Assembly: GCA_963585895.1 (NCBI GenBank)
Contig: OY757904.1
Coordinates: 9,364,426 to 9,428,425, forward strand
Reading direction: 5' to 3'
DNA: 64,000 nucleotides
From: Sepioteuthis lessoniana
Taxonomy: Eukaryota; Mollusca; Cephalopoda; Myopsida; Loliginidae
Of this stretch, positions 1-10,370 are shown one piece after another. Made by a program: the position numbers and the translations under genes. The notes below the pieces were generated by a model. That model was not told where the DNA came from. It worked only from the letters and a program-made list of their open reading frames with translations, and made no database searches. Each line of letters opens with the position of its first letter. Positions within the stretch are counted from its first letter, which is position 1.

Positions 1-91
1 ATAGAATTGGAAGGTTTTTATTTTATAAATTTTGTTCTCTAAAATTGGACACTACTGTTTTTGTCTCTCTCCCTTTCTTTCTTTCTTTCTT

Positions 92-114
92 TGCACACAC
101 ACACACACACACAC
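92..114. repeat. (CA)n microsatellite
   Basis: A run of about 11 CA units follows a short TTTC run (73-92). Confidence 0.9.
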
Positions 115-243
115 ATGAGCAAAAATTGCTTAGACACAGAAACTCAGTTTCCTGTCGATGCGTTCATCATGTCTGATGAATGTAGAGGTGAGAAACTGAC
201 AATTGTCAAGCACCGTTGACTACGTGTTGACGCTATCATTTAC

Positions 244-295
244 TTATATATATATATATATATATATATATGCTTAATATCAATGATATTAAGCA
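244..295. repeat. (TA)n microsatellite joined to a perfect palindrome
   Basis: A TA run to about 270 is followed at 271-295 by a 25-bp palindrome with 12-bp arms (TGCTTAATATCA and its complement) around one central base. It would extrude as a hairpin next to the easily melted TA run. Confidence 0.85.
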
Positions 296-327
296 TATTA
301 TTTATAGATATAGCAAACTCCATTGAA

Positions 328-328
<1 letters not shown>

Positions 329-388
<60 letters not shown>
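329..388. repeat. (AC)n microsatellite
   Basis: About 30 AC units. The histidine/threonine-rich frame that opens here is a by-product of the repeat. Short ATCT (465-484) and TTTC (545-573) runs follow. Confidence 0.95.
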
Positions 389-390
<2 letters not shown>

Positions 391-916
391 TCACCCGGGA
401 CATTTTAGAAATTCAAATGCATTCGCGATTTTTTCACGAGTAATAAGAAGTCTATACCGCTTAATATCTATCTATCTATCTATCTTTTTAATTTTTACAC
501 TTTCACTTCTTAGTTGCCTAATTCACTTTGTGCTGCTTCATGTTCTTTCTTTCTTTCTTTCTTTCTTTCTTTCAATTTATTCGAGTAATTTGAAAGGATT
601 TGAGTCAACTGATGCCTGTAGGTTTTTAGTTCCCCAACAAGACAGAAGCGAGAATCTCAAATCTTTTTTTTAAAAAGCGCTTTATGTCTTTCAGAACAAA
701 GCCGATGTAAATTTTAAAAACGTTAAAGAGGGACTACATATTGCTCATGACTTTCAGTGTATGGCCAAATAATCGTTAGACATTACTATTTTGTGGGTAG
801 GAATAAAAGCAATCGTAGAATTGTGAGTTGTTTCAACACATTATGTTGAACTTTGAGATCACTGGAACGACAATTGGTCAAGTTATATACATTACGAAAT
901 AAAACCAATTTTTCTG

Positions 917-917
<1 letters not shown>

Positions 918-975
<58 letters not shown>

Positions 976-1008
976 GTATATATATATATGTGTGTGTGTG
1001 TGTATATA
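918..1008. repeat. (AC)n then (TA)n/(TG)n compound microsatellite
   Basis: About 27 AC units to 971, then short TA and TG runs. Frames open on both strands here are microsatellite artefacts. Confidence 0.95.
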
Positions 1009-1011
1009 CAA

Positions 1012-1255
1012 AAAGTGTCAAAACTACTGTTCAATGAGTATCGAGACTGCAGTTTAAAGATTATCGAGGCTGCTGTTCAAAAAGTATCGATTCTCCGGAC
1101 CAAAACGTATCGAGACTGTTGACTAAACAGTATTGATACTGTAGTTCAAATTGTATCTAGATTGCTGTTCAAAAAGTATCGAGACTCTTCATCAAAAAGT
1201 ATCGAGACTACAATTCAAATGTATTGAGACTGATGTTCAAAAAGTATCGAAATTA
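1012..1255 (+). repeat. Degenerate 25-29 bp minisatellite (GTATCGAGACTG unit)
   Basis: About nine tandem units share the core GTATCGAGACTG followed by a CTGTTCAAAAA-like half. Units differ by substitutions and small indels, so the array looks old. A related fragment (GTCGATACTTTTTAAAC) occurs near 2862. Confidence 0.8.
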
Positions 1256-1392
1256 GCACAAACTCATATAAATTTAATCAACATTTTAAGACAAATTTGG
1301 ACTTTTACGCATTATAATTTTATCAAATAAGTTGCTTAGCTTGGCTCGTGACTTCATTTGAATTTAAAAACATTATATGATTCTTTTTATTA

Positions 1393-1692
1393 CACTTCAT
1401 ATTACACACGAGGGTAAGCTAAAAGTTCAGAAACTTTAAAGTTCAGAGAATGACGTCATATCTGCTGTTGATGACTTTTTTGAACAATGAGAATCAAGTG
1501 CTGCAACACCGATAGAAGTATGTGGAAAGTATGTAGAAAAATAAACCTCGGTCACACTCCATGAGAGTATCTTGGTCAGCCTATGAACTTTTCAGCCGAC
1601 CCTCGTATGTTGAATAATATAACTCGTTCGGTCACATTCCATGAGAGTATCTTGGTCAGCCTATGAATTTTTCAGCTGACGCTCGTGTGTAT
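1393..1692. mobile_element. Mariner-end MITE with duplicated right end
   Basis: The left end near 1405 (ACACGAGGGTAAGCTAAAAG) is inverted relative to the right end near 1607 (CTTTTCAGCCGACCCTCGTA), enclosing about 200 bp without coding capacity. The right ~60 bp (starting GGTCACACTCCATGAGAG) recurs in direct orientation at about 1630-1689, so one end is present twice. A related but decayed copy lies at 27605-27790. TA-bounded GGGT-type ends suggest a mariner/Tc1 derivative; the exact family is inferred. Confidence 0.65.
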
Positions 1693-1699
1693 GTACTTT

Positions 1700-2420
1700 C
1701 TAAGAGAGTGCTCAAAAAACAAACAAAAAACAAACAAAAAACAGAATAGAAGTGTCTCAGTCAAATATCTCAACTGCAAAAATAGCAATGATGAAAACAA
1801 GAAGCAGATGTGTCGATTTTACGGATTGTTAAAGAAGAGAAGGTAACAATACAGAAGAATCTTGATGGTCATGACAACTGCTTGTTGATTGTGCTAGCCT
1901 CTGATTGATATGCAAGCTGACGCCAAAAGAAACCGGAAAAGGTGTGTGTCAGTTACAGTATCGGTATTTACTAAACTCAACCAATTCTGGCATAAGGCCA
2001 CCAGTATCTTGAACTTAGTAAAGATCACAGATAATACAACACAGATAACTTGCTCATAATTACCACACAGCAAACACCCAAAATGAACGAATTATGGATA
2101 TTAGAAGCCAAAAAAAAAAAAAGACATAATAATTACATACGGAACTGAAGCTTAACTTCTTTTAAATTTAAAATTCCTAAATCTAAATGAAAATGTGAAG
2201 ACAGTTGAGCAACTTATATCATGAAGTGATAATATTTAGGTTTCTAGACCGCTATTTAGATGTCAAAAGAGCGTCTAGACGATTTGAACACTTTTTGAAC
2301 ATTAGTAAGGTGAAATACATTATACAAATGCTCTACCCTCCATAATCACAAGGCCTATCTCAATGTGATATTTTCTTCTTTACTAAACAAACAAAAAAAA
2401 TCAGCAAAAACAAACACTCA
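1700..2420. other. Unassigned AT-rich DNA
   Basis: No gene, tRNA-like box or clear repeat seen. It holds short A-rich runs (about 1715-1740, 2110-2122) and a polyA-like stretch before the following SINE. Confidence 0.5.
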
Positions 2421-2424
2421 AAAG

Positions 2425-2660
2425 GTCCATTTAGCGTAACGGTTATCTTCGTCGGAAATGGTATCGGTGACCCGAGTTCAAATCCTCGACGAGACTATTT
2501 GGACTTCACTCTTTGCTAAGGACCTTAAGAAAGGCATAAACCTCTGTTTTCCTTTTTAGATATGGGAAAATAGTTGGACAAATGGAGTTATTTAGCTTTG
2601 GTTAGGTTAGAAAACTTTGAATTCAAACCAACTATAAAACTGATATTGCATTATTTCCAA
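2425..2660 (+). mobile_element. tRNA-derived SINE, family A (diverged)
   Basis: The head has pol III promoter-like boxes: A box around TAGCGTAACGGTTATC and B box GAGTTCAAATCC. The body resembles the other family A copies (GACGAGACT, then AAAGGCATAAACC, then GAATTCAAACC and an AAACTGAT tail). It is among the more diverged copies in the window. Confidence 0.75.
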
Positions 2661-3285
2661 TATAAAACTTGCGGACATGGAAGACATTAAAAGAAATATA
2701 ACGTGCAACTAAACACTGTATCATAAGATGAATTTTAGAATTGTATCAACCAATGAAAAAGCAGCTGGAATAAGCGTATTGAATGTCAGATTGACTATTT
2801 TGAAGAAAATTAAACATTTCCTTAATTGTACATTCATGTGCTGGTAAATACAACTTCAGTGTCGATACTTTTTAAACACATCTCGTATTTCCCACCGAAA
2901 AGAAAATTCAGTCAACTCGGCATAACTTATTTTTTAGAATTTCACATTGAGGATTTTCTATAGGCTCTTATTTTCCTACTTTTGACTTTTATAGCAAAGC
3001 ATTCGTAAATGTCGACCAGAATTGAATTTGCTCTTGACTCAATTTAAAGCACATTCCCGGTAACTATTGTTCACTCGCTGATTTCGTGCAGAATCTATGG
3101 TTTAATTAGAAATAACCAACATTGGATAAAGGTTTTGTATGGAATCTGTGTAAAATAATAAGATTGCAAAAGATATACATAGCAAAATATTTATAAGAAA
3201 ATGTAGGCAAGGGATTTGGATAAACAAAATTAACGTAAAAGAAAAAGATTTCGTGACAAAAGATTTTGTGCACTTTTTAGAGTTA
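2661..3285. other. Unassigned AT-rich DNA
   Basis: No supportable feature seen. A poly(A) tract follows at about 3289-3310. Confidence 0.5.
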
Positions 3286-3288
3286 GCA

Positions 3289-3310
3289 AAAAAAAAAAAA
3301 AAAAAAAAAA
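3289..3310. repeat. Poly(A) tract
   Basis: About 22 consecutive A. It could be a retroposon tail, but I recognise no element directly 5' of it. Confidence 0.8.
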
Positions 3311-3720
3311 GTGGCAAAAACTCTATGAGCAGAATTTAATCAAGAAAACCGTATTCTCTGGGAACACAATTCACGTCACCATTTTTCTTTCATACAAGTA
3401 TTTATGAAACTCAAGAGCGTTCCTTACTTTCATCATCTTTTTTCTTCTTACGTATTCGCTTGAGAAATGGCTATAAATTATTTTTTAATGATGTCACAAT
3501 GTCCCAATTGTTTTGTATCAACTAATTTCGCATGATTTCCCGCTTTGAAATATTGCTATGAACAGTTGCAATACATGAAACTTTTTTTTCTTTTCATATC
3601 TTAAAACAGAGATGCAAACATTTTTACGAACATTCCTTGTTGAGAAAATAAATGGATAAAAAAATTTACCGTGAAATAGAAAGCGAAACATGAAAGAGTG
3701 GTAAGTGTAATTGTACAACT
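3311..3720. other. Unassigned AT-rich DNA
   Basis: No supportable feature seen on either strand. Confidence 0.5.
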
Positions 3721-3721
3721 A

Positions 3722-3785
3722 TTGGTTTCTTTGTTTAACGGCATATCATCCTTTCTGGGTTATTTAATGCTAAAGCCATCCTTAT
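3722..3785 (+). repeat. 5' module of the minisatellite-core element, solitary
   Basis: The stretch reads GGTTTCTTTGTTTAACGGC, then ATATCATCCTTTCTGGGTTA, then TTTAATGC. It matches the module that starts the composite elements at 36.57 and 50.48 kb. No core or 3' module follows; a tRNA-like segment does. Confidence 0.6.
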
Positions 3786-3859
3786 AGAAGAACAGCATTG
3801 GTACGATTTAACCGATACCTGGGAGGAATAAGGGGTTTAAGACTTGTGTTCCGAGGGTA

Positions 3860-4040
3860 TTAGTCTGAAAATGAACGAAATTACTCAACTTGAGTTCGAA
3901 CTCACTTACGACGAAGTCATAGTCCATCATGTCAACCACTACACCAAGGGGTTTCCTTTGTACAAGTATTGACAAAAAAAAATGAGATCGTAGTATGTGA
4001 GTTCGAATTCCAGCCGTGTTACTCGGTCCATTTTCGGACA
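3860..4040 (-). mobile_element. tRNA-like SINE remnant(s)
   Basis: On the minus strand, TGGTGTAGTGGTTGAC (A-box-like) and GAGTTCGAACTC (B-box-like) lie about 45 bp apart at 3887-3955. A second B-box-like string (GAGTTCGAATTCC) lies on the plus strand near 4000. These are SINE heads rather than working tRNA genes, because no acceptor stem pairing is apparent. Confidence 0.55.
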
Positions 4041-4059
4041 AGTACTCTTGGAAATTGTA

Positions 4060-4517
4060 TGTAACATCTAATCACCTGTTGTATACTCACATATACATAA
4101 TACAAATATATGCGGAAGCATAGTCAACAATAATGACGAACTTCAATGAGCGAACGAACACACCTCTTTATATGATATATATCTCTCACACTTTATTCTC
4201 GAATGGGTTGATGTTGGTTGTGTGTGAGAGGTGAGTTGGAAACGGGGACAGACTGCTACATATTGACCCAAAGTTCTTCTGACCATTGTAGCACTTATTT
4301 CTCATCTTGGCTGGGTTGCTCAACCGTGGGTCACTGAGAGCCCAAAGCCCTCACGCTGGCATCTTGTTCCCAACTGGCTCCAACTCCAACTGGCTCAAGC
4401 TGTCTCGAGAACCTGGTTATATAATTGTCTTACATCCACCTGCTTCCACTGTTCCTCCGCTTATTTATACAGGTGCATCTCTTGATTGATGGCTCGGTCG
4501 AGGGTCAATATGTTACA
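4060..4517 (-). mobile_element. Probable solo LTR
   Basis: A 458-bp segment starts and ends with an inverted TGTAACAT / ATGTTACA pair, the usual TG...CA form of LTRs. Read on the minus strand it has TATAAATA about 50 bp from its start (4462-4469) and an AATAAA signal (4192-4197) about 130 bp before its end, which fits a U3-R-U5 order. No internal retrotransposon sequence adjoins it and I see no matching flanking duplication. The window has no second copy for comparison, so the family (perhaps gypsy-like) is unknown. Confidence 0.6.
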
Positions 4518-4568
4518 CACCCAGCTAAGGGTTGAATAACCCCCCGAAGGATGATATGCAATTAGAAA
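4518..4568 (-). repeat. 5' module of the minisatellite-core element, solitary
   Basis: The minus strand reads TTGCATATCATCCTTCGGGG then GGTTATTCAACCC, matching the 5' module. It directly abuts the probable solo LTR, so the LTR may have inserted at the module boundary. Confidence 0.55.
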
Positions 4569-4569
4569 G

Positions 4570-5985
4570 GAAGAATAAAAGTGGCTATTGATATATTTTA
4601 CAAGTATCCAAATTAAAGCAAATTTTTACAGTAAAACATATCCCACTATCCCCATGTACGTTATTGGAAATCATTCGTGGAAAGAAACTCGAAAATAAAG
4701 CATCATGGTTGAGGTAGTTGTGGATATAAACATCAGTACCAAGGATGGCGTTTGAACACCAGGTAAAAAGCAGGGAGTTTAAATGCCGATTTTCAAAATA
4801 AACAAATCATCTTTGCTTGACTGAAATTCAATAATGATACCCACAAATATTTGATCTTATGCCAGGCGTGGCTAAGATCGAAAACATCCTGTTCTTATTC
4901 TGGAAACATATACAATAAACAAAGAGATCTTAGTACCTATTTCTAATGATTGTAACTTGAATAATTTAATTTTTGCATGAGAGTAGTTATTTAAATAATG
5001 ATTTTGCTGTCGGAATAAAAGCGGGTATTTAAGACAATATTTAGTACTGTGATTCCAAATATATGTTCAGAATTGAACATTATTCAATCCATGCTGCAGG
5101 TGGACTCGTAAAATTCCTCCTTCTACATCTTCACATCAAAATTCAGTTTCATCAAGAACTTCATAAAAACAATGTTACATGATATTTGAGGATTCCAGTA
5201 GTGAACATTTTGTAAAAAGTAAACATAATACAAACTGTTAATCAGCATTTTCATTGGGCCGGAGATAAGGAAATAGACATCTGATAGTTAAAAGATTCAG
5301 TTTTATCTCTTTTATTTTCAATTCTATATTTTGCATTTTTTTAACTGATCCGACTGTTGTAAAAGATGAACGAGACATAATTTCTTTCCAGTGGTGGAAA
5401 CGAGGTATCGAGATGGATTCAATACAAAGATGACGGGTAGCTGTTGATACATTCTAAAACGGGAAACCTCTCAATGCAAAAATACAAGAGGAAAACCTCC
5501 AGTCATTTTTGAAATATAAGAAAGAAATTATTTTTTTATATTCAGTCATTTCCCAACGGAATCAAAATTCTTCTTGCAAATAAATGTACTATTTACCAAT
5601 ATACTATTTGTCTTGAATATAAACATATTATTGTAGTGTTTGGTATTGATTTTACTGTCAAAGTCTGTAAACTGGCGACAAACATTTTTACTTTTTTAAA
5701 TATATATCAAAAACTGTAGAACTATGTATTGTAAAAATTTACATCATAATATTTTAGGCAAGGTTATTTGTGTGCAAAGATTGTAACAGTAGATCTGATT
5801 ATTAAAAAATTATCAGCAATACAACATTTTTAGAGAAAACAATCGGCTGACTCAAAATGGAATTTATTTTAGCGGAACCAGTTGTTTCAACAAGAACAAC
5901 AACAACCTTCAAAGAAGAAAATTCGGAGTCTTGGAACTTTTTTACCAACTGACTTACGCGATAGATGTAAATCGGTGTCGCCTTC
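4570..5985. other. Unassigned AT-rich DNA
   Basis: About 1.4 kb with no frame, tRNA-like box or repeat I can support. Confidence 0.5.
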
Positions 5986-5989
5986 CTAG

Positions 5990-7300
5990 TAGAGGTAAAA
6001 TTGAACTGGACTTTGTGTAACCCACTTCAAGATAAAATATAATCAGACTCTGTATCACATTCTTCAAGGTAAAAAAACAAAAAAACAAGCTCTGTGTCGC
6101 AAACTTTGTAGAAAAAAAACTGGGCTCTGTATCACTTTCTTTGCAGAAAACAAAACTGAACTATGTGTCATCTTCGAGGTAAAAAAAAACTGAGCTCTGT
6201 ATCACTTTCTTTGCAGGAAACAAAACTGAACTATGTGCCATCTTCGAGGTAAAAAAAAAACTGTGCTCTGTGTCACCTTCTAGGTAAATAAAACTAGACA
6301 CTGTGTCACCTTCTTCGAGGTAAATAAAACTAGACGTTTTGTCACCTTCTTTTTAGGAAACAAGACAGGATCCTGTGTCGTTTTCTTCGAGGTAAACAAA
6401 ACTGGACGCTGTGTCACCTTCTTTGAGGTAGACAAAAGAGGTCTATGTGTCACCTTCGAAGTAAACAAAACTGGGCTCCGTGTTACCTTCTTCGAGGTAA
6501 AGTAAATTGGGCTCTGTATCACCTTTTCCGAGTTAAACAAAACTGGGCTCTGTGTTACCTTTTTCGAGGTAAACAAAACTGGGTTTTGTGTCACCTACTT
6601 AGAGGTTGACAAAACTGGGCTCAGTAAATCTTTCTCGAGGTAAACAAAACTGGGCTCTGAGTCACCTTTTTTGCAGGGAACATAACTGGGCTCGGTGTCA
6701 ACTTTTTCGAGATAAAAAAACAACTGGGCTCTGTTTCACCTTCTTCAAAATAAAATAAAACTGGACCTTATGTCAACTTCTTTGCAGGAAATAAAACTGG
6801 ACTCTACGTCACCTTCAAGGTTAAGAAAACTGTGCCTTGTGTCTCCTTCTTTAAAATAAATTAAAACTGGACTTCTTTGCAGGAAATAAAACTGGACTCT
6901 TTGTCACCTTCTTTGATGTAAACAAAACTTGATTCTGTGTCACTTTCTTCGAGGTAAACTGTGTCGTCTACTTAATGGTAAAATAAAACTTGACTCAGGG
7001 TCGCCTCCTTTAAGATAAAACATGTCACCTCTTTGAAAAAAGTACTCGATGTCTCCTATTTCTAGGTCAAACTAAACTGAACTCTGTATCGACTTCCTCA
7101 AAGTCAAATAAAAATGCACTCAGTGTCATCTCTGTAGAGATAAAAAAAAAATAACTGGACTTCTTAAAGGAAAAATAAAACCGGACCCAGTGTAGCCCTC
7201 TTTGAGGTAAAATAAGGGACTCTGTGTCGCCTAATTGGAGGTAAACAAAAGTGGTTTCCTCTTTTGAGGTTAAGGAAAACGTATTTCCTCACATTTAGAA
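5990..7300 (-). repeat. 36-bp minisatellite encoding a 12-residue periodic frame
   Basis: About 35 degenerate tandem units of roughly 36 bp; a typical unit contains CTGGGCTCTGTGTCACCTT followed by CTTCGAGGTAAACAAAA. The period is a multiple of three, so the minus strand stays open over 6280-6594 with a repeating KVTQSPVLFTSK-like motif. The frame breaks repeatedly outside that stretch and no flanking domain is visible, so I treat it as a satellite rather than a gene. Confidence 0.8.
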
Positions 7301-8335
7301 ATGTTTCACAAAAATGTTTACATTTTTTACAAGTTCCTTGTGTTTCTGTTGAATGCATTTAAGAAAATGTATTTTTTCTCAGTTGGCTTAATTGTTTATA
7401 TCGATGGAAAATATTATTTGATTATTTCTCCTTGCTACAATGTACTTTGAATCAAATTATTCAGAAAAGCCAATAAAAAGCGTGACGTTTATAGTAGTGT
7501 CTCTTTAAAAATTCCAAACAAAGTTTTTTTTTTTCTAATAACTCTTAAACCCTATTTAGTTTTAAACAAAAGACGAAAAGACCTGCGAACTGTTGGTAAA
7601 GACCTTCATCGAAATACTCTTGAATTCATTTTTTATGTATTAATATATTATTGATATATTTATTCTAACAACAAATTTGTTATACTATTAATGTATATTA
7701 TGAGGATATATAAACTGGCTGATATATCTAGGATAGTGAGTATCATCTATATATTAGAATATAAATCTAAAAGCTTAAAAATAAAAAATTCCTTAAATCA
7801 CTGTTTTCGTCTTGCTTAATTCCTGTTAATTATGTTTTGTTTTACGTGTGGGTAGAAGTTTAAATTTGTTGGTGGTGAGCGATGAGTAAAGCAAGAAAAC
7901 TGTAGTGTCGATCTTCTAAGTTGCGAGGGATTGTTTTTTTTTTTTTTGCATTTGAACTGGTTTTATAAACTGACTTCTACACAGAAAATACAAAACTATT
8001 TCTCTAAGTTTATGACACTGTATGATCCTATATAGTTGATTTTTCTTCATGATCAGTCAATGCATTTTTGAGCAAAGATCAATAATTTTTATTTCAAGGT
8101 AAGATCAATTTTAGTATTTTTGATTTATCACTAGTTTTGAGCAAGGATCCATCTTTGTAATTTGGAAGTCGGATCAATGTGAATATTTTTAAGGAAGGTC
8201 ATTCTTTTATTGTTGATGTGAAAACAGTCATTGTGTCTTTACATTTTTTATGAAGGATCACATTAAACTTGTTTATGAGAATACATGTTGATTTTAAACC
8301 CGAAATGCCGAGTTGGTAATCTTTTGGATAAATGA
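7301..8335. other. Unassigned AT-rich DNA with loosely repeated GATCA motifs
   Basis: No gene seen. At 8035-8260 strings such as GAGCAAAGATCAAT and GAGCAAGGATCCAT recur loosely, perhaps a very decayed tandem repeat. Confidence 0.4.
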
Positions 8336-8338
8336 CTT

Positions 8339-8750
8339 TTTTTTATCCCTTAGAATATTCGGACAATTGTCTTTATCGTCAAATTGACAATGTTTCGGTC
8401 AATTTGTCCTTCGGCTTTCTTGTTTCAATTCCGTTAAATATGACAGGTACAAGAGTTGAATAATAATAGGTATTCCTTGTTATTACCTGGACTTGGGATT
8501 GAACCGGCAACCGCAGATGATTTCACTCAGAAGCACTTTCTAGCCAGTCCAGCAAGACATTCGGAGTGAATTTTTGAGACTAATGAACTTAATGTCTTCA
8601 ACAACCTCTGAGATACTACTCCCTATCATGTACGATTTTTTAGCTTAGCTAATATCGCAATTTTTTTATTTGAAGGATATATCGGCCGAAACATTATGAT
8701 TATAAACACTGAAGATGAAGACAATTGTCCAAATATACTAAGTGATAAAA
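8339..8750 (-). mobile_element. Fold-back element with tRNA-like centre
   Basis: The ends are inverted copies of about 70 bp: the left reads TTATCCCTTAGAATATTCGG then ACAATTGTC, and the complement of the right reads TTATCACTTAGTATATTTGG then ACAATTGTC. Both arms carry a CCGAAACATT string. The centre (8490-8555, minus strand) has tRNA-like boxes, including B box GGTTCAATCCC. Related elements lie at 27245-27592 and 29180-29618. No transposase is present, so it would be non-autonomous. Confidence 0.65.
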
Positions 8751-8829
8751 ATTATGAAATTTCATAATTTAAGTAAAATGATTTTATTTAGATTACATGA
8801 AGACTTTAATCGTACCTTTTTGCCAGAAA

Positions 8830-9350
8830 GTCTGGTTAGGAGAGCTTCGAATACGCCAACTGTATTCTTTGCGGAGGGGCAAGTCATTCTTGGTATGATA
8901 TTTGGTGGTGAGGCTCCAGTTCTGGAGATCTTGGGAGTGTATAGTCACTCCTTCATTGTCTTTACCCCCAGATCTATACTGACGCGTTGTGGTAGTATTT
9001 GTAGGAGTTAGGGATAATTTTCAAAACATATCTATCAAATAAGTAAAATTTGAAACCATATAAATGTCTGCTAATTAATTGTCCCATTATATAACAGTCT
9101 GCGAAAAAAAAAAAGACGATTATTGAATCCAAATCGTTACTTGAAACCTTATAATTGTGTATAAATTATTAGTATTAGTTAGGAATACTTGAAATAATAC
9201 AAATATCTGCTAATTAATTGTCTCAAAATATAACTGTGTGTAAACAAATGATTACTGAAAAGTAAATGCGATTAAGCTTTGGAAACGTTCGAAAATGGAT
9301 TAGGTTCGGGCATCAAATAACCCATCATGAGTTGATATACCGATAAAAAA
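8830..9350 (-). mobile_element. Minisatellite-core element, short copy
   Basis: Read on the minus strand: the 5' module at 9290-9350 (GGTATATCAACTCATGATGG then GTTATTTGATGCCC), a degenerate core at about 9030-9260 with TACTTGAAACCTTATAATTG-type sub-repeats, then the 3' module at 8830-9010 (GACAATGAAGGAGTGACTAT, and further on CAGTTGGCGTATTCGAAGC). Order and orientation match the copies at 25.15, 36.57 and 50.48 kb. The 89-residue plus-strand frame inside the 3' module is not considered a gene. Confidence 0.65.
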
Positions 9351-9354
9351 TATA

Positions 9355-9860
9355 CACCAAAACTTTTACCTCGAGTAGCCATTATTTAAGTAAAAGTAAG
9401 GCAAACAACCCTAAGAAAAGAGGGAGCTCAAGATACAAGCAAGAATCAAAAGAAACTGAAAGGATCTAATGGAAGAAAAAGAGAAGCAAAAAGATAAAAA
9501 GTGAGAGATATAAAAACACAGTGAAAAAACTTAGTGTGAAATATAATCGAAAGAGTAAGACAGAAAAATAGATAAAGAAGTTAGAAAAATGTCGCAACAG
9601 ATAATTGAAAAACTAGCAAAGAAAAGTAGAAAATAAACGTAATGCCAGACAAAGAACAAAAGCGGCCTGTTGCGCTTGTATTTTGCTTTTTATTTTTTTA
9701 CTGTTATAAGTGAAGATTGTCTCATTCGCGTGTGTAACTAGTAATAATTACATTGAGTGGAATGTTGATAATTTAGGTACGAAGGGCAGATAACTCGTTG
9801 TCTTTTACCCAATATGTGAAAGAAGAGGAAATAATAAGGAGTTGATTGGGTGGAAAGGAA
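9355..9860. other. Unassigned A/AG-rich DNA
   Basis: Purine-rich on the plus strand, with no feature I can support. Confidence 0.45.
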
Positions 9861-9867
9861 AGCAAAA

Positions 9868-10260
9868 GTACACGCACGCACGCACGCACGCACGTGAACA
9901 TGAGCAGGCAAATACGCATACAAACATTCATGTACACAAACACGTAAACACACACACGAATCGTAGACATACACATACCTTCAAAAACCCACTTATCTAT
10001 GTTCATAAGGATGCACACACAGAATCACACAAACACGTACACACACATAACGCCCACACAAAACAACTCGCTAATAAACTATCACTCCAACAAGCACACC
10101 CACTGGCTAACACATGCAAAATTAAAAAAAAAACCTTCTCACACACACACACACACACACAAACTCGCATGCATACACCAAATCATAAATATTCACTCAG
10201 ACATACACATACGTACGCATTTATTCGAGCACCTATCCACTCATACACCTACTCACTATG
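9868..10260. repeat. ACACA/ACGC-rich simple-sequence region
   Basis: A (CACG)n run lies at about 9872-9893 and a (AC)n run at about 10139-10161, joined by irregular CACACA-rich DNA. Long His/Thr-rich frames on both strands follow from the composition. Confidence 0.8.
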
Positions 10261-10370
10261 CACCACGTATTAAACTAAATGTATTGACGAGTTTTGAAAT
10301 ATTTTCTTTTCAAGCAAATTTGTTTAATTTAATTTTGAAAAAACATTTTTGAATCACACTTCATTAGTGA

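Noticed and set aside
165-205. Second hammerhead-like candidate (GTCTGATGAATG .. GAGAAACTGAC)
   Set aside because: CTGATGA and GAAAC are present, but the intervening bases do not form a proper helix II ending in C before GAAA, and no helix I partner is visible.
3887-3955. Possible tRNA gene on the minus strand
   Set aside because: A- and B-box-like strings are present, but no acceptor or anticodon stem pairing is visible. It is better explained as a SINE head.
4307-4489. 60-codon frame (MAGLLNRGSL..)
   Set aside because: It lies antisense within the probable solo LTR.
8742-9011. 89-codon plus-strand frame (MIKIMKFHNLSK..)
   Set aside because: It overlaps the inverted 3' module of a minisatellite-core element and has no domain.
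9842-10352. His/Thr-rich frames of 117 and 143 codons
   Set aside because: They are compositional products of CACACA-rich DNA.
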